A model generated the notes under the pieces. The model saw nothing but the letters and a program-made list of their open reading frames with translations, had not been told where the DNA came from and did not search any database. From JAUYQR01 sp031415015 (GTDB lineage: Bacteria; Pseudomonadota; Alphaproteobacteria; Rhodobacterales; Rhodobacteraceae), in contig JANOQT010000015.1 of NCBI GenBank assembly GCA_031415015.1, forward strand, positions 1-64,000: DNA of 64,000 nucleotides. The letters are read 5' to 3'. Of this stretch, positions 52,955 through 61,959 are shown one piece after another; the stretch's first letter is position 1; every line of letters begins with the position of its first letter. The translations under genes and the position numbers were made by a program.

Positions 52955-54496
52955 ATGAACGAAGTGGCAGGGCGCAGGGCGCGGGGCGGCGGCGGGGCAA
53001 CGCGGCGGGCAGAGCGGACGGCGGTGTCGCTGGAAACGGCGCGCTACATCACGCGCAACATCCCGAACTTCGAGATTCTGAACGAAGAGGCGTTGCAGAT
53101 CATCGAATGGAACGCCGAAACCGTTCTGGAAGAGATCGGGGTCAATTTCGTCGAGAACCCGGCAGCGCTGGACCTGTGGCGCGCGGCAGGCGCGGATGTG
53201 CAGGGCGAGCGGGTTCATATTCCGCGTGGCCTGGCGCGGAAACTGTGCAGCACAGCTCCGGCCACGTTCACTCAGCACGCCCGTAACGCGGAGCGGAAGG
53301 TCGAGGTCGGGGGCCGCAATCTGGTGTTGGCCCCGGTCTATGGCCCTCCCTTCGTGCGCGATGCGGCGGGTGGGCGGCGCTATGCGACGATCCACGATTT
53401 CCAGAATTTCGTGAAGCTGGGCTACATGTCCAAATGGCTGCATCATTCCGGCGGCACCGTCTGCGAGCCGACAGATGTGCCGGTGAACAAGCGCCACCTC
53501 GACATGCTGCTGGCGCACATGACGCTGTCGGACAAGCCGTATATGGGGTCGGTCACCGAACCGTCACGCGCCGAGGATTCGGTGGCGATGTCGAAGATCC
53601 TGTTTGGCAGCGACTTCGTCGACCAGAACACGGTGATGACCAGCCTGATCAACATCAACTCGCCGATGACCTTTGACGGCATCATGATGGGCGCGCTGGA
53701 GGTCTATGCCCGCGCCAATCAGGCCAGCATCGTATCGCCGTTCATCGTTGGCGGTGCGATGGCACCGGTGACGGTGGCGGGCACGCTGACGCAGGTGCTG
53801 GCCGAGATTCTGGCGGGCGTGTCCTACAGCCAGCTGGTGCGGCCGGGTTCGCCGGTCATCGCCGGGGCCTTCGTCACCTCCATCGACATGAACTCCGGTG
53901 CGCCGACGTTCGGCACGCCAGAAGCGGCACACATCACCTACGGTGCCGGGCAACTGGTGCGGCGGTTGAACCTGCCCTATCGGTCGGGCGGGTCTTTCTG
54001 TGGATCGAAACTGCCGGATGCGCAGGCGGCGTATGAAACCGCGAACAGCCTGAACATGGCGCTGCTGGCGGGGGTGAACTTCATGCTGCACGCCTGCGGC
54101 TGGCTGGAGGGCGGGTTGGTCAGTTCCTACGAGAAATTCGTGATGGATGCCGATCAGTTGGGCACGTTGCACCATCTGGCGCAGGGCGTGCAGATCGACG
54201 TGAACGGTCAGGCGATGGACGCGATCCGCGAAGTTGGGCCTGGCGGGCATTATCTGGGCTGCGAACATACGCAGGCGAATTTCAAATCGGCGTTCTGGCG
54301 CAGCGATCTGTTCGACTACAAACCATTCGAGACCTGGGCCGAAGAAGGCGCGCGCGATACCCAGACGCTGGCGGCGGAGCGGGTCAAAAAGCAGCTCAGC
54401 GATTACCAGCAACCAGCGCTGGACGAAGGCGTGCATGAGGCGCTGACCGCCTTTGTCGCCAAGCGGAAGGAAGAAATGCCGGACGCGTTCGTCTGA
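52955..54496 (+). CDS. MttB-like trimethylamine methyltransferase family protein (non-pyrrolysine)
   Basis: A 513-residue member of the MttB superfamily. Members without pyrrolysine demethylate quaternary amines such as glycine betaine or carnitine, using a corrinoid protein as acceptor. The sequence has ITRNIPNFEILNEEALQIIE near the start, MTSLININSPMTFDGIMM, and the conserved HTQANFKSAFWRSDLFDYK near the end. No in-frame amber is present. The first 20 residues are Arg/Gly-rich. No corrinoid protein or reactivase gene is adjacent, so the partners are elsewhere. The gene stands alone with its own terminator. Confidence 0.9.
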   Translation: MNEVAGRRARGGGGATRRAERTAVSLETARYITRNIPNFEILNEEALQIIEWNAETVLEEIGVNFVENPAALDLWRAAGADVQGERVHIPRGLARKLCSTAPATFTQHARNAERKVEVGGRNLVLAPVYGPPFVRDAAGGRRYATIHDFQNFVKLGYMSKWLHHSGGTVCEPTDVPVNKRHLDMLLAHMTLSDKPYMGSVTEPSRAEDSVAMSKILFGSDFVDQNTVMTSLININSPMTFDGIMMGALEVYARANQASIVSPFIVGGAMAPVTVAGTLTQVLAEILAGVSYSQLVRPGSPVIAGAFVTSIDMNSGAPTFGTPEAAHITYGAGQLVRRLNLPYRSGGSFCGSKLPDAQAAYETANSLNMALLAGVNFMLHACGWLEGGLVSSYEKFVMDADQLGTLHHLAQGVQIDVNGQAMDAIREVGPGGHYLGCEHTQANFKSAFWRSDLFDYKPFETWAEEGARDTQTLAAERVKKQLSDYQQPALDEGVHEALTAFVAKRKEEMPDAFV

Positions 54497-54516
54497 CGCC
54501 TGCGACAGAGGATTTC

Positions 54517-54543
54517 AAAAAGGGGCGGGCGACCGCCCCTTTC
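54517..54543. terminator. Bidirectional intrinsic terminator
   Basis: Stem with arms GGGGCGG and CCGCCCC and a GCGA loop, flanked by AAAAA and TTTC. It ends mttB on the plus strand and the convergent DUF6477-type gene on the minus strand. Confidence 0.85.
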
Positions 54544-54556
54544 TCGTGGACACGTC

Positions 54557-54841
54557 CTACATCGCGGGCACCCGGCGCAGCAGCCGTGCCTCGGCCAGCA
54601 GGGCGATCAGCACCTCGATGTGGCGGGCCACCGAATAGCCCGCGTCGCCCGCCAGCCGGGTCTCCTCCAGGCCTTCCTCGACCGACAACAGCGTCTCGAC
54701 TGTCTGTTCCGGTGTGCCGGTCAGGCTGGCCAGTCGGCGCAGATCCCGGTCGCGCCGGTAATCGCCAAGCCCGAATCGGGCAGCATGCATCAACAGCCGT
54801 GGCCGGCGCAGGTTGGCAAGGATGGTGCGGATATCTGACAT
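54557..54841 (-). CDS. DUF6477 family small protein
   Basis: A 94-residue helical protein with NLRRPRLLMHAARFGLGDYR and AGYSVARHIEVLIALLAEARL, which I recognise as DUF6477, found in Rhodobacterales. ATG 54841 is chosen; a longer frame reaches 54952 but lacks family-like sequence. It is divergent from the GafA-like regulator and shares a 201-bp intergenic region. In Rhodobacter capsulatus a small gene next to the GTA activator also affects gene transfer, so a link is possible; that is inferred. Confidence 0.8.
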   Translation of the reverse strand: MSDIRTILANLRRPRLLMHAARFGLGDYRRDRDLRRLASLTGTPEQTVETLLSVEEGLEETRLAGDAGYSVARHIEVLIALLAEARLLRRVPAM

Positions 54842-54973
54842 TGGGGCACTCCGGTTGTGGACGAGTGCACCATGACCGAACGCAACCCCGCGTTGCGCAT
54901 TGCGCAGTTGCACCGAACGCAGGTTACCGAAAAGTTTAGGATATTCCGACAATTGTTAATGCAGACCACAAAC

Positions 54974-54990
54974 TTAACGAACAGGTAACC
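54974..54990 (+). promoter_or_regulatory. Candidate CtrA-type site before the GafA-like gene
   Basis: TTAA (54974-54977), seven bases, then GTAACC (54985-54990) is one mismatch from the CtrA consensus TTAA-N7-TTAA. Another TTAA lies at about 54956. CtrA is known to control gafA in R. capsulatus, so this position is meaningful, but it is a pattern match only. Confidence 0.45.
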
Positions 54991-55042
54991 AATTCCACCG
55001 AAGGTTGCGACTGTCCAAGGCTGGACACATGGCACCCTGTAA

Positions 55043-56209
55043 GTGGACAGAAACGGGACGATTGCCTTGCCGGAACTGACCCCCGCAACCCTGCCGGATT
55101 GGCTTCCCACCGCAGTGCGGCTTTACCTCGATCATACCGAAGACGGTACATCTTTGCGGGCGCTGGCCCGGCGGGAAGGGCTGCACGCCTCGACGATCAT
55201 GCGACAGGTCCGCCGCTACGAAAACCGCCGCGATGATCCGTTGATGGACGAGGCGCTTGCCGCATTCTCCCGCCCTGTTTTGCGACCAAACCATGACCCA
55301 GCCCAGAAGGAAGACCCCCTCATGTCAGCGCATCTGCGTTCCCCGACCGTTGCTGTCCCCACCCCCGCAGTCCCTGGCCCTGCTGTAGACGACCAGGCTC
55401 TTGCCCGCGAAGGCCGTCGCATCCTGCGCCGGCTGGCCGAACCGGGGGCGGTGATGGCGATTGCCCCTGAAATGGACAAGGCGGTGGTGCTGCGCGAGTT
55501 TCCCGATGGCCGCAACCTGCGGACCGGGGTGCTGGACCGGTCGGTAGCGCAGGCCTTCACGCTGAAGGACTGGATCGCCTGCCGCAAGACCGGCCGGGTG
55601 TCGACCTATGAGATCACCTCGGCAGGGCGGGCAGCCCTGAAGCGGATGATCGACGAAGAGGATCGCCGCCGTCAGGGCATGGCCGAGGCGACGACCCCAT
55701 TCGGCGACCAGCACCGTGTCTGGGGCGAGCGTGAGGTGATGGATGACGCAGGCCCGCGCCGGGTGCGCTACAATCTGGCGGAAAGCCCGATCGGCGTTCT
55801 GGGGCGGCGGCGCGACAAGGACGGCAAGCCATTTCTGGAGACGGATCTGGTTGAGGCGGGCGAACGCCTGCGCGAGGATTTCGAGCTGGCACAGATGGGC
55901 CCGCGCGTGGCGCAGAACTGGGACCGGTTCCTGACCGGCGGCGACCGGGGTGCGTTCCAGCCTGACAGCGGCGCGGGCGAGGGTCCGGGGCTGGCGCGGG
56001 CCCGCGTTGCATCGGCACTGCGCGATCTGGGGCCGGGCTTGGGCGACGTGGCGTTGCGCTGCTGCTGTTTTCTGGAAGGGCTGGAGGTGGCGGAAAAGCG
56101 CATGGGCTGGGCGGCGCGGTCGGGCAAGATCGTGCTGCGCATCGCGCTGCAACGCCTGCGCAGGCACTATGACGAGACGTACGGACGATCCGGGCCGTTG
56201 ATCGGGTGA
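55043..56209 (+). CDS. gafA: GafA-like (DUF6456) regulator, candidate gene transfer agent activator
   Basis: A 388-residue protein. The N-terminal 60 residues have a helix-turn-helix-like segment (TSLRALARREGLHASTIMRQ). The middle (about 115-200) has REGRRILRRLAEPGAVM and QAFTLKDWIACRKTGR. The C-terminal DUF6456 block has ESPIGVLGRRRDKDGKPFL, LREDFELAQMGPRVAQNWDR and RCCCFLEGLEVAEKRMGW. This matches the type of protein described as GafA in Rhodobacter capsulatus, which activates gene transfer agent expression. GTG 55043 is the chosen start, with no clear ribosome binding site; TTG 55064 is possible. The GTA structural genes are not in this window. Confidence 0.7.
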   Translation: MDRNGTIALPELTPATLPDWLPTAVRLYLDHTEDGTSLRALARREGLHASTIMRQVRRYENRRDDPLMDEALAAFSRPVLRPNHDPAQKEDPLMSAHLRSPTVAVPTPAVPGPAVDDQALAREGRRILRRLAEPGAVMAIAPEMDKAVVLREFPDGRNLRTGVLDRSVAQAFTLKDWIACRKTGRVSTYEITSAGRAALKRMIDEEDRRRQGMAEATTPFGDQHRVWGEREVMDDAGPRRVRYNLAESPIGVLGRRRDKDGKPFLETDLVEAGERLREDFELAQMGPRVAQNWDRFLTGGDRGAFQPDSGAGEGPGLARARVASALRDLGPGLGDVALRCCCFLEGLEVAEKRMGWAARSGKIVLRIALQRLRRHYDETYGRSGPLIG

Positions 56210-56303
56210 GAGGCGGCGACGGGCTTTGCCCGGCGCTGAAATCGGTCCGGTGGACCGGTTTCAGCCACGAACGGGCGCGCAAGCCTGCGTGCCCCGGCAG
56301 ACA

Positions 56304-56867
56304 TCAGACGCTGAGGCCACGCAGCATCAGCGTGGCAGAGATCACCGCCAGCCACAGGGCGGCAACACGTCGCAGCATCGGCACAGCGGTGCCGGTTCTG
56401 CCCCCAAGGCTTGCCCCGGTTGCAGCCCAACCGGCGGCCACCACGATCACAAGGCTCAGAAAAATCGCGACATGGGTCGGGGCCTGTGGTCCCGGCAGCA
56501 AAACCAGCCCAAAGATCAATGCCTTGGGGTTCAGAAGCGTGGTCACGAACACCATCTTTACATCGACATGGGCGTGCGGGACACCCGGCTTGGGCAGACG
56601 GAACAGCCGCACCGCCAGAACTGCAACCCACAGCGAGGCAATCACCGTGATCACCGGCTGGGCCGCAGGGACCCGCGCCATCAGCGCCGCACCCAGCAGC
56701 ATCAGGGGCAGGACAGCCGACAGATAGCCCGCGACCTCGGCCGGGATCAGCCCGAGTGCGGCCTTGGTGCCGCGCTCAGTCCCGGCAAGGAACAAAAGTG
56801 TATTGGTCGGCCCCGGCGTCACCAGAAGCACAAGGGTCGCAAGGCTGAATTCGGTAAGGGTCATCAT
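56304..56867 (-). CDS. LysE family amino acid exporter
   Basis: A 187-residue membrane protein with about six helices. The opening TEFSLATLVLLVTPGPTNTL contains the TPGP of the LysE/RhtB family, and LLNPKALIFGLVLLP is the usual second signature. It exports an amino acid or analogue. Start ATG 56867 (or 56864). It converges with the GafA-like gene. Confidence 0.9.
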   Translation of the reverse strand: MMTLTEFSLATLVLLVTPGPTNTLLFLAGTERGTKAALGLIPAEVAGYLSAVLPLMLLGAALMARVPAAQPVITVIASLWVAVLAVRLFRLPKPGVPHAHVDVKMVFVTTLLNPKALIFGLVLLPGPQAPTHVAIFLSLVIVVAAGWAATGASLGGRTGTAVPMLRRVAALWLAVISATLMLRGLSV

Positions 56868-57081
56868 CGGTCTCTCAAGGCAGTATCCAGCGAAAGCTAG
56901 CGCGACCGTCACCCGCTGACAGTGACCCAGATCAACCGCCGTTGGTTATCGCGCCAACCCTTGCCGCCCCACCCTTGCGCGCTGTGCATCCCGGTGCGGC
57001 ACCCTTGCAGGGATGCAGGCGTTGCCACCGGGGCGCAAGCTGGTTATGTCAAGAACAACAGAGTGTCAGAGGGAATGTCCG

Positions 57082-58032
57082 GTGCGAGACCTCAAGCTGC
57101 CCGAAGGCCGTCACCCCGAAAAGGCGCACCGCGCCGACAATGCCCAGCCGAAAAAGCCGGACTGGATCAGGGTCAAGGCCCCCACGTCCGAAGGCTACAA
57201 GCGCACCCGCGACATCCTGCGCGAGAAAAAGCTGGTGACAGTGTGCGAAGAGGCCGGCTGCCCGAACGTCGGCGAATGCTGGTCGCAGGGCCACGCCACC
57301 ATGATGATCATGGGCGAGATCTGTACCCGCGGCTGTACCTTTTGCAACGTCGCCACCGGCAAGCCGCAGACGCTGGACGCGTTCGAGCCGGGTCGCGTGG
57401 CGCATGCGGTGGCCGAACTGGGGCTGAACCATGTGGTGGTGACCAGCGTCGACCGTGACGATCTGGCTGACGGCGGGGCGGACCACTTCGCCCAGACCAT
57501 TCGCGCCATCCGGCACCGTGCCCCCGGCACCACCATCGAAGTGCTGATCCCCGATTTCCTGAAATGCGGCCCCGATGCGCTGGAGACTGTGGTGGCCGCG
57601 CGCCCGGATGTGCTGAACCACAACCTGGAAACCGTGCCGGGCCTGTATCCCGAAGTCCGCCCCGGCGCGCGGTATTTCCACTCGCTTCGCCTGTTGCAGC
57701 GGGTCAAGGAACTGGACCCGGCGATGTTCACCAAATCCGGCATCATGGTGGGTCTGGGCGAAGACCGCCAATCCGTGCTGCAGGTGATGGACGACATGCG
57801 CGCGGCAGACGTCGATTTCCTGACCGTCGGGCAATACCTGCAGCCCACGCCAAAGCATCACCGGATCGACCGCTTCGTCACCCCAGACGAATTCAAGGGC
57901 TATGAGACAGCGGCATACGGCAAAGGGTTCCTGATGGTGTCAGCCACACCCTTGACCCGGTCGTCCTATCACGCGGGCGCTGATTTTGCGCAGATGCGCG
58001 CCGCACGGATGGCGCGGCTTGGGCAGGGCTGA
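57082..58032 (+). CDS. lipA: Lipoyl synthase
   Basis: A 316-residue radical SAM enzyme that inserts two sulfurs into octanoyl groups on lipoyl domains. The auxiliary cluster motif CEEAGCPNVGEC (about residues 54-65) and the radical SAM CTRGCTFC (about 80-87) are intact; the C-terminal RSSYHA provides the serine ligand. GTG 57082 with AGAGGGA ahead matches the usual Rhodobacterales start (V/M-R-D-L-K-L-P-E); the frame is open to 57013. Confidence 0.96.
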   Translation: MRDLKLPEGRHPEKAHRADNAQPKKPDWIRVKAPTSEGYKRTRDILREKKLVTVCEEAGCPNVGECWSQGHATMMIMGEICTRGCTFCNVATGKPQTLDAFEPGRVAHAVAELGLNHVVVTSVDRDDLADGGADHFAQTIRAIRHRAPGTTIEVLIPDFLKCGPDALETVVAARPDVLNHNLETVPGLYPEVRPGARYFHSLRLLQRVKELDPAMFTKSGIMVGLGEDRQSVLQVMDDMRAADVDFLTVGQYLQPTPKHHRIDRFVTPDEFKGYETAAYGKGFLMVSATPLTRSSYHAGADFAQMRAARMARLGQG

Positions 58033-58061
58033 CATTTAGCTGCGGACAGAAATGGCCGCAG

Positions 58062-58979
58062 TCAGAACCGAAAGCCCACTGCCGCGTCCAGCACAGTGTC
58101 ATCCGTGCCCAGGCCGTCAACTTCCGCGACGCCCAAACGCGCATAGCCGCTGCCAAAGCCATATTCGCCGGATAAGCCAAAGCCCTGAAACTGGCTGCTG
58201 TCGGCGTCGATATCCTGAACCATCGCCTCAACAACCAGCGCGTCGGTAACCTGATAGGTCCCAAAAAGCTGAACAGATGTCACCTTGCCAGGCCCTTCGA
58301 TCACCTCGGAGAGGTGCAGTCCGAGCGACAACCGTTCAAAATCATAGGAGCCTCCCAAAGACAAAAGGGTGAATTCCAGCCCGCCCAGTTCCAACTGTTC
58401 AATCCCGGCTTTCAGCAGCGAGTTGCCAATTTGATAGGTCATGCCGGCCTGCAGAAAGCTGAACGGCAGACTGTCCGGCTCGTGGTAGGACACAGCATAA
58501 CTCAGATCGCCAGATGCGCCCCGAAAGCTGACGCCGTACAGCTGTTCATCGCTGCCGACCGCGATAGCTTTGGCAAAGGGGCCGGTGATACTGCGCAGTT
58601 CCAGATCCAGCAGAGTGCTGCCACCAAGCTTTGGCAGATCGAAGAGATCCAGCAGAACGGGTCGCGCCGCGCCAACGGTAAGGTCCCCCGCCGCTGTGGT
58701 CAGGACAAGCCCGCCCCAGAACACTTCGCGCTGGTCGCCGCCGTCAAGATTGTGAAATCCGTCGATGCCCAGATCGACGCCAAAGCCGATGGCCCCGCCC
58801 CCCTGACTGCGCCAGCCCAAAGTCACATCGACCCAAAGGGCAGAATCGCTGTCCGCGCCGAAATCAATGGCTTCCAGCTCAACCTCGCCGGTCAACGAAA
58901 ACCCGTTGCCGAAATCCAGCGCCAGCGCCGGACTAGAAATCGCCGCCAATGCACTCAGACTCACCGAGGAAAGACGCAT
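58062..58979 (-). CDS. Porin-like beta-barrel protein, paralogue 1
   Basis: A 305-residue outer membrane protein with a signal peptide (MRLSSVSLSALAAISSPALA), a mature start LDFGNGFSLTGEVELE and a C-terminal Phe (AVGFRF). It is closely similar in layout to the next gene at 59142-60068: both share LDFGNGFSL, DVTLGWRSQGGG, YWGGLVLTT-like and GEYGFGSG segments. So the two are a tandem duplication. They are porin or porin-like; specificity is unknown. ATG 58979 is chosen with AGGAT upstream. Confidence 0.85.
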   Translation of the reverse strand: MRLSSVSLSALAAISSPALALDFGNGFSLTGEVELEAIDFGADSDSALWVDVTLGWRSQGGGAIGFGVDLGIDGFHNLDGGDQREVFWGGLVLTTAAGDLTVGAARPVLLDLFDLPKLGGSTLLDLELRSITGPFAKAIAVGSDEQLYGVSFRGASGDLSYAVSYHEPDSLPFSFLQAGMTYQIGNSLLKAGIEQLELGGLEFTLLSLGGSYDFERLSLGLHLSEVIEGPGKVTSVQLFGTYQVTDALVVEAMVQDIDADSSQFQGFGLSGEYGFGSGYARLGVAEVDGLGTDDTVLDAAVGFRF

Positions 58980-59141
58980 GATCAACATCCTGTTTTGCCA
59001 AATGATGCGGCACTTTAGCGCATTCAAGCTGTCCTGTCAGGAGGGGAGGGAAATTTAGTGAAGCGTGTTGTGCATTATCCACTGCTCAATATGCCGACCG
59101 CAGCAGGATTGTGGAGAAGGCCGGAAACAGTATTGCCAGGA

Positions 59142-60068
59142 TCAGAAACGAAAGCCCAAGGATGCGTTGTAAAGCGCGTCGCCACTGCCGCTGTCATTGT
59201 CAAGCAGGCCAAGTTGCGCGAAGCCGCCGGAACCGAAGCCATATTCGCCGGTCAGACCATAATAGGTCTCAGATCCGTCTTCGCTATCGACGGCAAGCAA
59301 CTGCGCACCCAAGGTCAGTGCATCGGTCACGTCATAGTCGCCAAAGACCTGCAGGCTCGTCAGTGTTTCCGAACCTTGCGATGAATTGCCGAGCATTGCA
59401 CCGACTGACCAGCGGTCATAGCTTTGGGTCGCACCAAGCAAGACCTTTTCCAGCGACGTCGTCGGCGTGTCGATAAGTTCCACACCGCCTTGGATCAGCG
59501 TGTTGCCAAACGTATAGTTTGCCGCAAGTTCCACCGCATCAACGTCCGGTCCATCGACGCTGTGATACGAAACGCCGTAAGTCAGGGCACCGGCCCCGCC
59601 CCGGAAGCTGATGCCGTAAATGTCCGGATCACTGATCAATGCCACAAAGTCCAGCGTAGAGCCGGTGACCGAGGAAAACTCCAGATCATAGACGCCCGCG
59701 CCGCCGATTTCGGGCGTGTCGATCATCGTTGTCAGCAGCGGACGCGGGTTACCGACGGTGATCTCGCCAAAGCTGGTGGTCAGCACAAGCCCCCCCCAAT
59801 AGGCGGTGAAGCTGTCGCCATCATCCAGGATTGCTACGGTATTTGCTGTCAGATCAAATCCGAAGCCGACGGTGCCACCCCCTTGGCTGCGCCAGCCCAA
59901 GGTCACGTCAGCAAATCCAAAGCTTTCATCATCGCCGCTGCCGTCGGTCAGGTATTCAAGTTCGACATCGCCGCCGAGGGAAAATCCGTTTCCGAAATCA
60001 AGGGCAAAGGCCGGTCCGGCGAAACCGGTCAGCAGGGCAGCAATGGCTGTGGCGCTACGGTAGGTCAT
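59142..60068 (-). CDS. Porin-like beta-barrel protein, paralogue 2
   Basis: A 308-residue protein with a signal peptide ending GPAFA and the same mature start LDFGNGFSLGGDVELE as its neighbour, ending in LGFRF. It is more acidic in the surface loops (GSGDDESFGF, DSEDGSETYY). It is separated from paralogue 1 by 162 bp. Start ATG 60068 is preferred over 60080. Confidence 0.85.
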   Translation of the reverse strand: MTYRSATAIAALLTGFAGPAFALDFGNGFSLGGDVELEYLTDGSGDDESFGFADVTLGWRSQGGGTVGFGFDLTANTVAILDDGDSFTAYWGGLVLTTSFGEITVGNPRPLLTTMIDTPEIGGAGVYDLEFSSVTGSTLDFVALISDPDIYGISFRGGAGALTYGVSYHSVDGPDVDAVELAANYTFGNTLIQGGVELIDTPTTSLEKVLLGATQSYDRWSVGAMLGNSSQGSETLTSLQVFGDYDVTDALTLGAQLLAVDSEDGSETYYGLTGEYGFGSGGFAQLGLLDNDSGSGDALYNASLGFRF

Positions 60069-60198
60069 GATCTTATCCATTATTAAATGTCATACCTTCA
60101 TACTCCTGGTTGCAGGCTGCGGCCATCAGGCGAAACTCGACAGCGCGCGAATGTGATTGCAATGTCACAGCCTTGCAACGGGCTGGCAAGCGGACCCG

Positions 60199-60831
60199 TC
60201 AGGCCGGTGCGACGAAGGCCTGGCTGATCGCGTGAAAGACGGGCAGAGCCTCGCAGGCGGCACAGTGTGCGGTCAGGTGCGGATGTACGGACCCGACCGA
60301 ACCGGCCCTGACCAATCCGGGATGCGCGTCGCCGGTAAAGCGCAGCGCGCAGGCCACCGCGATATCGGCGTGGCCTATGTGATCGCCAAACCACCAGGGT
60401 CCGGGCCGATTTGCGCGGTCCGCCTCCAGCGCGTCCAGCACAGACCCGATCTGTCTGGTCAGCCGGGTTTCCAGCGCCGCCGAGGTCGCATCATGCAACT
60501 GGTGTTCGTAAAACAGACTGACCGCCTTGTCGGCAAGCCCGGTGGCCAACGCCGCCACCTTGAGCGCCCGGTGGCGTGCGGGTTCGGTGCGCGGAAACAT
60601 CGGTAGGGGAACCAGACTGTCGAGGTAGTCCAGCATCATGTGACTGTCGGTCAGCACGAAACCGTCGTCCAGCACCAGCACCGGCACCCGCATCACCGGG
60701 TTCAGCGCCCGCACCACCTCGCCATCACCAAAGACCGACAACGGGCGATGCTCGAACGGTAGTTCGTACAGGCGGAGCGCGATGCCCACCCGCCGCACAT
60801 AAGGGCTGTCATACTGGCCGATCAGGATCAT
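60199..60831 (-). CDS. Glutathione S-transferase family protein
   Basis: A 210-residue protein. The N-terminal thioredoxin-like domain (1-78) begins MILIGQYDSPYVRRVGIALR and has the cis-Pro segment MRVPVLVLDD and LTDSHMMLDYL (glutathione gamma-glutamyl contact). The C-terminal helical domain has PWWFGDHIGHADIAVACAL. The catalytic residue could be Ser9 (SPYVRR). It lies next to the cytochrome c gene with a 4-bp gap on the same strand. Confidence 0.88.
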   Translation of the reverse strand: MILIGQYDSPYVRRVGIALRLYELPFEHRPLSVFGDGEVVRALNPVMRVPVLVLDDGFVLTDSHMMLDYLDSLVPLPMFPRTEPARHRALKVAALATGLADKAVSLFYEHQLHDATSAALETRLTRQIGSVLDALEADRANRPGPWWFGDHIGHADIAVACALRFTGDAHPGLVRAGSVGSVHPHLTAHCAACEALPVFHAISQAFVAPA

Positions 60832-60835
60832 GCGC

Positions 60836-61723
60836 CTAGTCTGCCGCCGGGACGGATTTGAGGTATTCAGCCACCGCCAGCCGATCACCTTCCGGCAGCC
60901 GAGCCATGTTTTCAACGACATGCGTCATTTGGCCACCAACGCTGTCGAAGTCGGGCGTGAACCCGGTGGTCAGGTATTGCACGATATCACCTGCCGCCCA
61001 GGTCAGCTTGGCGGGGGTGATATTGGGGATGCGCCCTTGCCCCGACGGATTTGGCGCACCAGCCAGCCAGCGGGCGGTATCCATGCCCCCCAGCAGGTTG
61101 CGCGGCGTGTGGCATTCGCCGCAATGCGCCAGCGCTTCGGCAATATAGCGGCCCCGGTCGGCGGTGGGCGTCAGGTTCCCGGCAATCGCCCAGTTGTCGT
61201 TCAGGAACAGCAGTTTCCACACCCCCACCGCCTCGCGCCGGGAAAACGGAAAGCCAAGCTCGTGTGGCTGGCTGGGCGTCGCGTCGGCGGGCAGGGTTTG
61301 CAGGAAGGCGTGCAGATCCGCCACGTCCTGCATCTGCATCTTGGCGTAAGAGGCGTAGGGCAGGGCGGGGTAGTAATGCGCGCCTTCGGGCGATACCCCA
61401 CGGGTTATCGCATTGGCCAGATTCAGCAGGCTCCAGCCTCCGATGCCGTGGTCGGGGTCCTGGCTGATGTTGGGTGCAAGGAAGGTGCCGAAATCCGACG
61501 GGAACCGCTGCCCACCGGACAGGATCAGTTGCGCATCGCCCTTCGCCTCGGCGGCCATGTGGCAGCTGGCGCAGCCAGCGGCCCAGAACACCTGCTCGCC
61601 GTGCGCTGCGTCGCCGATCAGCCCTGCCACATCGGTCTCGGCCAAAGGCGCGGGCCGCGCCAGCACCCACAGCCCACCGGCGCCGATCACCCCCAACGCC
61701 ACCAGCCACCGCAAGATCCGCAT
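60836..61723 (-). CDS. Di-haem c-type cytochrome
   Basis: A 295-residue exported or membrane-anchored protein with an N-terminal hydrophobic segment (about residues 5-22) and two haem sites: CASCH (about residues 52-56) and CGECH (about 200-204). Axial methionines could come from the MQMQDV and MTHVVENMAR regions. It resembles the electron-carrier cytochromes of alcohol or sugar dehydrogenases, but no dehydrogenase is next to it. ATG 61723 follows an in-frame GTG. Confidence 0.9.
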   Translation of the reverse strand: MRILRWLVALGVIGAGGLWVLARPAPLAETDVAGLIGDAAHGEQVFWAAGCASCHMAAEAKGDAQLILSGGQRFPSDFGTFLAPNISQDPDHGIGGWSLLNLANAITRGVSPEGAHYYPALPYASYAKMQMQDVADLHAFLQTLPADATPSQPHELGFPFSRREAVGVWKLLFLNDNWAIAGNLTPTADRGRYIAEALAHCGECHTPRNLLGGMDTARWLAGAPNPSGQGRIPNITPAKLTWAAGDIVQYLTTGFTPDFDSVGGQMTHVVENMARLPEGDRLAVAEYLKSVPAAD

Positions 61724-61782
61724 CACAAAGCCTCCGGAAGAAATCTTCGGACGAACCTACCCTGCACGCTGCGTCTGTCCAG

Positions 61783-61959
61783 TCACGGTTTCGCTGACAT
61801 GCGGTTGACCGCCAACCACTCCGGCCAGCCGAAGGCCCATTCGTATCCGGCAATCAGCAGGCAGATTGCGACCACACCGAACACCAGCTTGACCCGGCTT
61901 TCAGAGGGCGGGCGCTGCGCCCAGCGTTTCGCACGGATCAGCCAGGCCATGTAGTTCAT
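61783..61959 (-). CDS. Small 58-residue single-span membrane protein
   Basis: It starts MNYMAWLIRAKRWAQRPP, has one membrane helix (about residues 25-42) and a short Trp-rich tail (EWAFGWPEWLAV). Its ATG overlaps the hpt stop as ATGA, so it is translationally coupled to hpt. It is a small conserved-looking membrane protein with no known role. Confidence 0.65.
   Translation of the reverse strand: MNYMAWLIRAKRWAQRPPSESRVKLVFGVVAICLLIAGYEWAFGWPEWLAVNRMSAKP

Noticed and set aside
52955..54496. Possible pyrrolysine (amber) codon in the MttB-like gene
   Set aside because: The frame is open over 513 codons with no internal TAG, so it belongs to the non-pyrrolysine group.
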